From Scatosoma sp045576335 (GTDB lineage: Bacteria; Bacillota; Clostridia; Christensenellales; Borkfalkiaceae): DNA of 27,400 nucleotides. A program made the translations under genes and the position numbers. The notes under the pieces were generated by a model that made no database searches, had not been told where the DNA came from, and worked only from the letters and a program-made list of their open reading frames with translations. Location: assembly GCA_045576335.1 (NCBI GenBank), contig JAZNGH010000012.1:1-27400 (forward strand). Reading direction: 5' to 3'. The stretch's first letter is position 1; each line of letters begins with the position of its first letter. This document shows, piece after piece, positions 22,422 through 27,400 of the stretch.

Positions 22422-23678
22422 ATGGATAAATATATCGTAGAGGGCGGTGAAAAACTGTATGGAAGGGTGGAGGTACAAAGCGCGAAAAATACCGTGCTTC
22501 CGCTTCTTGCCGCATCCGTTTTAACCGACGAACAAGTGAAAATCAAAGGAGTGCCGACGATTGCAGACGTGGAAAATATGCTACGCATATTGAGTGAGGT
22601 CGGTTGTAAAATACAACGACGAAACGATATTGCCGTTATCGACAGCTCCAACGCAGTTTCCCATGAGATACCTCCGCGGCTGACAAGGGAACTGCGTTCT
22701 TCCGTTTTTATGCTCGGCTCCGTTTTAACGCGTTTCCGTCGGGCAAAAATTTCCTATCCCGGCGGTTGCGATATCGGGCTTCGGCCGATAGATTTGCATT
22801 TATCGGGCTTGAAACGCTTGGGCGTGGAAATTATCGAAGAGGGCGGCTACATAGAATGTAAAGCGGATAAACTCGTCGGTGCGGATATCCTGCTTGATTT
22901 TCCCAGCGTCGGCGCGACGGAAAACATCATTCTCGCCGCGGTAAAGGCACAGGGCGTTACCGTCATTCGAAACGCGGCGAAAGAGCCTGAAATCGTAGAT
23001 TTGCAAAATTTTCTCAACGCAATGGGCGCAAAGGTGCGCGGTGCGGGCGGGGGAACGGTCGTAATCGAGGGCGTAAAGAGGCTGTACGGGCTGGAATACA
23101 CACCGATAGGCGATAGGATTGAGGCGGGAACGTATCTCGTTGCCGCGGCTTCCTGTGGCGGTGAAATCGAAACGGTGGGCGTTCCGACGGAAAATATTGC
23201 CGCACTTTTACATAAATTGCGTGAAAACGGTTGCAAAATACATACAAAAAATGATAGAATAATAATTAGAAGCGACGGATTGCTTAAAAGTGCGAATTTG
23301 GTGGAAACGACGCCCTTCCCCGGCTTTCCCACCGATTTGCAAGCGCAATATTCCGCGCTTTGTACGACGGCGCGCGGAACGACGCTCGTCGTAGAAAATT
23401 TGTTTGAAACCCGTTACAAATACGCGGCGGAGCTGAAAAGAATGGGTGCGGATATCACCGTTCGGGGGCGAACCGCGGTCATACGCGGCGTGGAAAAATT
23501 ACACGGCGCGCGGGTAACGGCAGGCGACCTTCGCGGCGGCGCGGCACTCGTTGTGGCGGCGTTGAAGGCGGAGGGAAAAAGCGAGGTTATCGATTTATCG
23601 CATATTGACAGAGGCTACGCCGATTTTGAATATAAGCTGAAAAAACTCGGGGCGAAAATCCGTAGAGTACGGATATAA
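22422..23678 (+). CDS. murA: UDP-N-acetylglucosamine 1-carboxyvinyltransferase
   Basis: First committed enzyme of peptidoglycan synthesis: transfers enolpyruvate from PEP to UDP-GlcNAc in the cytoplasm; the target of fosfomycin. 418 residues. K22-N23 in QSAKNTVLPLLAAS, catalytic Cys116 in YPGGCDIGLRPIDLHL (so fosfomycin-sensitive in type, with Cys not Asp), and FPTDLQAQYSAL with the general-base Asp. ATG 22422 follows AAGGAG. Many Firmicutes have two copies (murA, murZ); which one this is cannot be told from the window. Confidence 0.97.
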   Translation: MDKYIVEGGEKLYGRVEVQSAKNTVLPLLAASVLTDEQVKIKGVPTIADVENMLRILSEVGCKIQRRNDIAVIDSSNAVSHEIPPRLTRELRSSVFMLGSVLTRFRRAKISYPGGCDIGLRPIDLHLSGLKRLGVEIIEEGGYIECKADKLVGADILLDFPSVGATENIILAAVKAQGVTVIRNAAKEPEIVDLQNFLNAMGAKVRGAGGGTVVIEGVKRLYGLEYTPIGDRIEAGTYLVAAASCGGEIETVGVPTENIAALLHKLRENGCKIHTKNDRIIIRSDGLLKSANLVETTPFPGFPTDLQAQYSALCTTARGTTLVVENLFETRYKYAAELKRMGADITVRGRTAVIRGVEKLHGARVTAGDLRGGAALVVAALKAEGKSEVIDLSHIDRGYADFEYKLKKLGAKIRRVRI

Positions 23679-23716
23679 GCGTTCGCTTGTGACAAACTAC
23701 GAATGAGGAAAAGGGA

Positions 23717-24547
23717 ATGAAAGCGAAAAAATTTTTGGTCATATTGTTGACGGTGCTTGTCTTTTTATCGGGCGCGATGCTTGGCTTTGCCACGGTCTAT
23801 CGCGTAGACGAGGTACTCGTTGACGCTTTGACGATTTCCGAAGAAGCGGAAACGGAAGCCGAAGAATTGAAGGCGCGCCTGTTGGCGGCGTACGAAAAAC
23901 AAAGCATTTTTTCGGCGGAGGCTGCTCCCGCGGAAGTCATCGTCGAGGACTTTCCCTATTTCCGTATTCAAAAATTTGAAAAGGCATACCCCAACCGTAT
24001 CGTCGTACAAGTCACGGAGGACGCGGAAGTGTACGCAATTGCAAACGAGGCGGGCGGATATTATATTCTCGGTGTCGACGGCACGGTGTTGGGTATTCGC
24101 GACGAATATTACAACCGTTCGGACGAAACGGGTATGAGTAATAACCTGCTCGTTACGGGCGTTACCGTAAGCGGTGAAAAAGGACAGAAAATCACGGGTG
24201 ACGAAAGCGTTTCTTATCTTTTGGCTTTCTGCCAAAAAGCGGACGCGTTGTTAAACGGTATCCGTAGAAATATCAGCGCAATTGAACTCAAAAGAGGGGG
24301 TAGCTCGGAGGAAACCGTGACCTTGAAGTTATCCACCTTCGAGGGTGTGACCATTTATATAAACAACCCTTCCGAGCAAACGGAACGGAAGGCGGAAATC
24401 GCAATCAACAAATACCTGGGTGCGGGAAACGACGGTTTGAGCGATTTGGAAAGGACTTGCGGTATGCTGCTCGTGACCGTTTCCGAGCTGACGGGCGAGG
24501 TGCAAGCGACCTATCACGACAAGGATATAATCGCCGACGCGGCTTAA
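23717..24547 (+). CDS. ftsQ: FtsQ/DivIB-type division protein
   Basis: Bitopic divisome protein that bridges FtsL/DivIC to the rest of the machinery. 276 residues: a short basic start (KAKK), one membrane span at about 5-27 (FLVILLTVLVFLSGAMLGFA), a POTRA-like segment (YRVDEVLVDALTISEE and the following FPYFRIQKFEKAYPNRIVVQVTE, where the PNRIVVQV match is the best family sign), and an outer domain with YYILGVDGTVLG. Between the POTRA strands is an Ala/Glu-rich helical stretch. Position between murA and ftsAZ agrees. A terminator follows at 24565-24591, ending the mraZ-led unit. Confidence 0.85.
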   Translation: MKAKKFLVILLTVLVFLSGAMLGFATVYRVDEVLVDALTISEEAETEAEELKARLLAAYEKQSIFSAEAAPAEVIVEDFPYFRIQKFEKAYPNRIVVQVTEDAEVYAIANEAGGYYILGVDGTVLGIRDEYYNRSDETGMSNNLLVTGVTVSGEKGQKITGDESVSYLLAFCQKADALLNGIRRNISAIELKRGGSSEETVTLKLSTFEGVTIYINNPSEQTERKAEIAINKYLGAGNDGLSDLERTCGMLLVTVSELTGEVQATYHDKDIIADAA

Positions 24548-24564
24548 AATGGAAAAAAATGACG

Positions 24565-24591
24565 AAAACACGCTACGAGGCGTGTTTTTTT
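24565..24591 (+). terminator. Intrinsic terminator after ftsQ
   Basis: AAAACACGC (24565-24573) pairs with GCGTGTTTT (24580-24588), 6-base loop TACGAG, running into T to 24591. It separates the mraZ-ftsQ unit from ftsA-ftsZ. Confidence 0.88.
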
Positions 24592-24613
24592 CAAGGTTTT
24601 TTTTCTCAATTCA

Positions 24614-24642
24614 TTGACAACCCGTGGTAAATAGTGTATAAT
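24614..24642 (+). promoter_or_regulatory. Perfect consensus promoter of ftsA-ftsZ
   Basis: TTGACA (24614-24619), 17 bases, TATAAT (24637-24642), 23 bases after the ftsQ terminator. The start would be near 24649, about 48 bases before the ftsA ATG. Together with the terminator it makes ftsAZ a separate transcription unit. Confidence 0.88.
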
Positions 24643-24696
24643 AAACGAAAGGTTTGTTATTAAATAAACCGTATCATACGGAGCGGAAGAGAATTT

Positions 24697-25884
24697 ATGA
24701 GAAACGAAAGCGTGGCGGTTTTAGACGTACGGTCGTATGAAATAACCTTTTTCCTCGGCTCGAAGGGCGTCAATGATACGTTCGTGTTTTACGGCAGTCA
24801 TACGGAAAAATACGACGGTTTTTCAACGGAGGGCTTTTTCGACAAGGAGGCGTTTCGTCGTGCGGTCGTAACGGCTATCACGAGCGTTCGGCAAAATTAC
24901 GAGGGAGTAATCGGGGAAATTTACGTCGGCGTTCCCACGCCGTTTTTATCCGTTATGACGAAAGGACATACCATTTCTTTCCCCTCGAAACGGAAAATCT
25001 CTTCACAGGATATCGACGCGTTGTATGAAAGCGGATTAAACGGTTTGCTTGCCAAGGAGCGTTGTATTCGGCGTTCGGATATGTATTTTACCTTGGGGGA
25101 TAACCGTAAATATTTCGAAGCCGAGGATATATACGGCGTACCGACCACTTTGTTGAAAGGCGCGCTTTGTTATTATTTCGTGTCCGATTGTTTTTACGAG
25201 ATTACAAGCTCGGTTTTGAACGATTTGGATTTTCAGCAAATCAAATACCTGCCCTCGACGCTGGCACAAGCCGTGTATTTATTGCCGCAAAAACGCCGCG
25301 AGGGATACGCCTTCCTTTTGGATATCGGTTTTTTGACGACTTCCGTATCCGTCGTGTACGGCAACGGTATCGTGCGCGAGGAAAGTTTCGATTTCGGCTT
25401 GGGTAGCGTTCTCGTCGCTTTGATGGAGGGCTTGAACGTCGATTACGGTATGGCGGAAGAAATCCTTGCCGCGGCGAATATTTCAGGGGGCGGCGTTCCC
25501 AAGGAACTCGTATGGACGAACGAGCGCGGCGACGCGGCGTTTTCCGTACAGAGAATAAACGATATCGTCAAGTGCAGCTTGGACGAGCTTTGCGAAAGGG
25601 TAGAGGAGTTTTTCGGGAAATATTACCGTGAAAAAGCAACGACGGTATTCGCGGTAAACCCCATCAGCTTGACGGGCGAGGGGGTGTGCGGTATTGCGGG
25701 CGCGACGGAGCATATCGCAAAACGCTTGGGGCGTTTGACGGAGTTGGTTGCTCCCGACCTCCCTTATTATGATAAACCCGCTTTTTCGTCGAGGATATCT
25801 CTCCTCGATATGGCGTTGACCGATTGCAAGAAACGCGGTTGGCTGCAAAAATTTTTTAACAGTTTCGGAGGAAAAAAGAAATGA
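24697..25884 (+). CDS. ftsA: Divergent FtsA-like actin-fold division protein
   Basis: Membrane tether for FtsZ, made of an actin-type ATPase and a C-terminal amphipathic helix. 395 residues. Evidence: position directly before ftsZ with an ATGA overlap; an N-terminal strand VAVLDVRSYEITFFLGSKG like the actin phosphate-1 loop; VGVPTPFLSV; the phosphate-2-like DIGFLTTSVSVVYGNGIV; and the terminal GWLQKFFNSFGGKKK, which has the aromatic/basic make-up of the FtsA membrane-targeting helix. Divergence is clear: phosphate loop 2 lacks the usual run of glycines (DIGGGTTD), so nucleotide binding may be altered. Another actin-fold family member (PilM-like or DnaK-like) is less likely in this place. Confidence 0.8.
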   Translation: MRNESVAVLDVRSYEITFFLGSKGVNDTFVFYGSHTEKYDGFSTEGFFDKEAFRRAVVTAITSVRQNYEGVIGEIYVGVPTPFLSVMTKGHTISFPSKRKISSQDIDALYESGLNGLLAKERCIRRSDMYFTLGDNRKYFEAEDIYGVPTTLLKGALCYYFVSDCFYEITSSVLNDLDFQQIKYLPSTLAQAVYLLPQKRREGYAFLLDIGFLTTSVSVVYGNGIVREESFDFGLGSVLVALMEGLNVDYGMAEEILAAANISGGGVPKELVWTNERGDAAFSVQRINDIVKCSLDELCERVEEFFGKYYREKATTVFAVNPISLTGEGVCGIAGATEHIAKRLGRLTELVAPDLPYYDKPAFSSRISLLDMALTDCKKRGWLQKFFNSFGGKKK

Positions 25885-27251
25885 ACGATTTTTATGATGA
25901 AAACACGAATTACGGCTATTCTGCTCCCCAAGCGGAAAATACGGCAGAAGCTACCGTAAACAATCTTTCGGGCGTGGCGAAAATCAAGGTTATCGGCGTC
26001 GGCGGCGCGGGTAATAACGCCGTGGACCGTTTGATTGAATCGGGTTTGCAAAGCGCGGAATATATCGTTGTTAATACGGATAATCAGGCTTTGGCGCGCT
26101 CCAAATCGGCAAACCGCATTCAAATCGGCGTAAAATTGACCAAAGGGCTCGGCGCGGGGGCAGACCCCTCTGTTGGCAGGGCCGCGGCGGAAGAAAATAA
26201 AGAAGCGATACAGGAAGCATTAAAGGACACCGACCTTTTGTTCATTACGGCAGGTATGGGTGGCGGTACGGGTACGGGTGCGGCTCCCGTGATTGCAAGA
26301 ATTGCAAAGGAAATGAAAATCCTCACCGTCGCGGTCGTTACCTTGCCTTTCAATTTCGAGGCAAAGCGTAGAATGGACAACGCCGTTGCAGGTGTGGAAG
26401 AATTGCGTAAATCGGTGGACTCCATTATCACCATTCCCAACGATAAAATCCGTCAGGTCGTACCCAAAGGCACGTCTTTTTCCGATTCCTTAAAGGTCGC
26501 GGACGAGGTGCTCCGTCAAGGTATTCGCGGCATTGCGGAGCTTATCGTCAAACCCTCTTTGATAAATCTCGATTTTGCCGACGTAAAGACGACGCTTAAA
26601 GGTCGCGGTCTTGCACACATGGGTATCGGCGTTGCCAAGGGCGAAAAACGCATTTCCGACGCTGTGCGTTGTGCGGTTTGCAGTCCCTTGCTCAATACGA
26701 CGATTGAGGGCGCAAGCTCCGTTATTTTGAATATTATCGGCGGAAAGGATTTGTCCTTGGACGAAGTCGTTATGGCGGCTGACCTCGTGAGAGGGGTAAT
26801 CGATTATTCCGCAAACGTCATTTTCGGCGCGTGTATCGACGAAAATATGTCCGACGAGGTAGAGGTCGTTATTATCGCTACGGGCTTTAACAATCAGCAA
26901 AACGGTATCGGCACGGACGCGCAAAATTCCGCGCTCCGTCAAGCGTCTATGCTTTCTCAAAAAATTGACAACGCAACGGTTGCGGAGAATAGAACGGAGG
27001 GGTATTACGCCGCTCCTTACGCACAGCCTACTTACGGCGCGCCGCAAGCGCCCAACGCTTACCCGCCCGTATACGCGCAACCCGTTCCCGCACAGCCCGT
27101 TCAGCCTGCACAACCCGCGCCCGTGAACGCGTTTGAACCGGACGACCCCATTCCCGACGTAACGCCGCAAGCGGAACAGCCTGCACCCGATCGCAAGCAC
27201 CGCCCGAGATTCGTCGATTACTTTATGAAAAAAAATTCTGACGATAAATAA
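25881..27251 (+). CDS. ftsZ: Cell-division GTPase FtsZ
   Basis: Tubulin-like GTPase forming the Z ring that recruits the divisome. 456 residues. The signature GGGTGTG is at 127-133, VNTDNQAL near 64-71, and the T7 synergy loop NLDFADVKT is present. About 30 residues precede the core (DFYDENTNYGYSAPQAENTAE), longer than typical. After residue 345 comes a linker rich in Pro, Gln, Ala and Tyr, then a basic tail, PDRKHRPRFVDYFMKKNSDDK; the expected C-terminal peptide (DIPxFLRxR type) is replaced by RPRFVDYFMKK, which may be its counterpart for binding the unusual FtsA. ATG overlaps the ftsA stop by 4 bases. Confidence 0.97.
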   Translation: MNDFYDENTNYGYSAPQAENTAEATVNNLSGVAKIKVIGVGGAGNNAVDRLIESGLQSAEYIVVNTDNQALARSKSANRIQIGVKLTKGLGAGADPSVGRAAAEENKEAIQEALKDTDLLFITAGMGGGTGTGAAPVIARIAKEMKILTVAVVTLPFNFEAKRRMDNAVAGVEELRKSVDSIITIPNDKIRQVVPKGTSFSDSLKVADEVLRQGIRGIAELIVKPSLINLDFADVKTTLKGRGLAHMGIGVAKGEKRISDAVRCAVCSPLLNTTIEGASSVILNIIGGKDLSLDEVVMAADLVRGVIDYSANVIFGACIDENMSDEVEVVIIATGFNNQQNGIGTDAQNSALRQASMLSQKIDNATVAENRTEGYYAAPYAQPTYGAPQAPNAYPPVYAQPVPAQPVQPAQPAPVNAFEPDDPIPDVTPQAEQPAPDRKHRPRFVDYFMKKNSDDK

Positions 27252-27274
27252 AAGAAAAAACGGCTGTTATGATA

Positions 27275-27311
27275 TGCACCTCCAAAAGTTAGACAAACTT
27301 TTGGAGGTGCA
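27275..27311 (+). repeat. 16-bp hairpin covering the transposase ribosome-binding site
   Basis: TGCACCTCCAAAAGTT (27275-27290) pairs perfectly with 27296-27311 around the loop AGACA. The right arm holds GGAGGTG (27303-27309), the Shine-Dalgarno of the transposase ATG at 27319. Transcripts entering from ftsZ would fold and hide this site, a known protective design in insertion sequences. Confidence 0.75.
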
Positions 27312-27318
27312 TAATTTT

Positions 27319-27400
27319 ATGGCAAAAAAAGGACAAACATTCAAAAAGTACTCGCCAGAGTTCAAAATATCTGTTATACTAGATATGCGAAACAATCATT
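27319..27400 (+). CDS. IS3-type transposase OrfA (3' part outside window)
   Basis: ATG 27319 after GGAGGTG; the visible 27 residues start MAKKGQTFKKYSPEFKISVIL, which fits the helix-turn-helix start of IS3-family OrfA proteins (the KKYSPEFK pattern). The frame is open at the window edge. The usual second frame (OrfB with the DDE integrase core, made by frameshifting) would lie beyond. Confidence 0.75.
   Translation, partial: MAKKGQTFKKYSPEFKISVILDMRNNH

Larger units (their letters stand above)
27275..27400 (+). mobile_element. Left end of an IS3-type insertion sequence
   Basis: The element begins 24 bases after the ftsZ stop with TGCACCTCCAAAAGTTAGAC, a terminus of the TG...CA type seen in IS3-family (IS150-like) elements, followed at once by a transposase-like reading frame. 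The right end lies outside the window, so the family call rests on the terminus and the first 27 residues of the product. Confidence 0.75.

Overview
The window reads as a chromosomal segment of a Gram-positive, DAP-type bacterium of the Bacillota, most likely an uncultured Clostridia lineage. Grounds: the rpsG-fusA-tuf order; a polyamine ABC operon headed by an XRE-cupin regulator; a mraZ-led division and cell-wall (dcw) cluster with a SpoVD-like transpeptidase and an FtsQ/DivIB-type protein; strong Shine-Dalgarno sites; and a MurE carrying the DNPR motif of meso-diaminopimelate enzymes. The lineage is inference; no rRNA is present.

Layout. 1-3978: translation genes rpsG (5' end outside the window), fusA, and tuf with its own promoter and terminator. 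3998-5023: a monocistronic CPBP-family membrane protease, an imperfect tandem repeat, and a two-way terminator. 5035-10113 (minus strand): a five-gene polyamine unit, regulator-potA-potB-potC-potD, with overlapping pot genes and two tandem 17-bp operator-like palindromes upstream. 10198-11760: an AT-richer accessory island with a protein ending in a phage-minor-head-type zincin domain whose HExxH motif has become YETGH, a coupled 86-residue gene, a terminator and clustered hairpins. 11761-12964: rpsT (minus) and murI (plus), divergent. 13032-27251: the dcw cluster mraZ, rsmH, ftsL-like, ftsI/spoVD, murE, mraY, murD, ftsW, murA, ftsQ/divIB, then ftsA-like and ftsZ from a perfect-consensus promoter. 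27275-27400: left end of an IS3-type insertion sequence just behind ftsZ.

How the genes work together. MurI supplies D-glutamate; MurA, MurD and MurE make the UDP-MurNAc-peptide; MraY moves it to the lipid carrier; FtsW and FtsI polymerise and cross-link septal wall; FtsL, FtsQ, FtsA and FtsZ form the divisome; MraZ and RsmH head the cluster. murF and murG, usually found in such clusters, are absent. At the place where murF would sit, between murE and mraY, lies a 262-bp element bounded by 19-bp inverted repeats (18 of 19 matching) whose left repeat supplies the murE stop codon.

Most worth following: the YETGH zincin island, the inverted-repeat element, an apparent AUU start of ftsI, the 107-bp murD/ftsW overlap coding an acidic tail in one frame and a basic tail in another, and the IS that seems to have split the ftsZ terminator.
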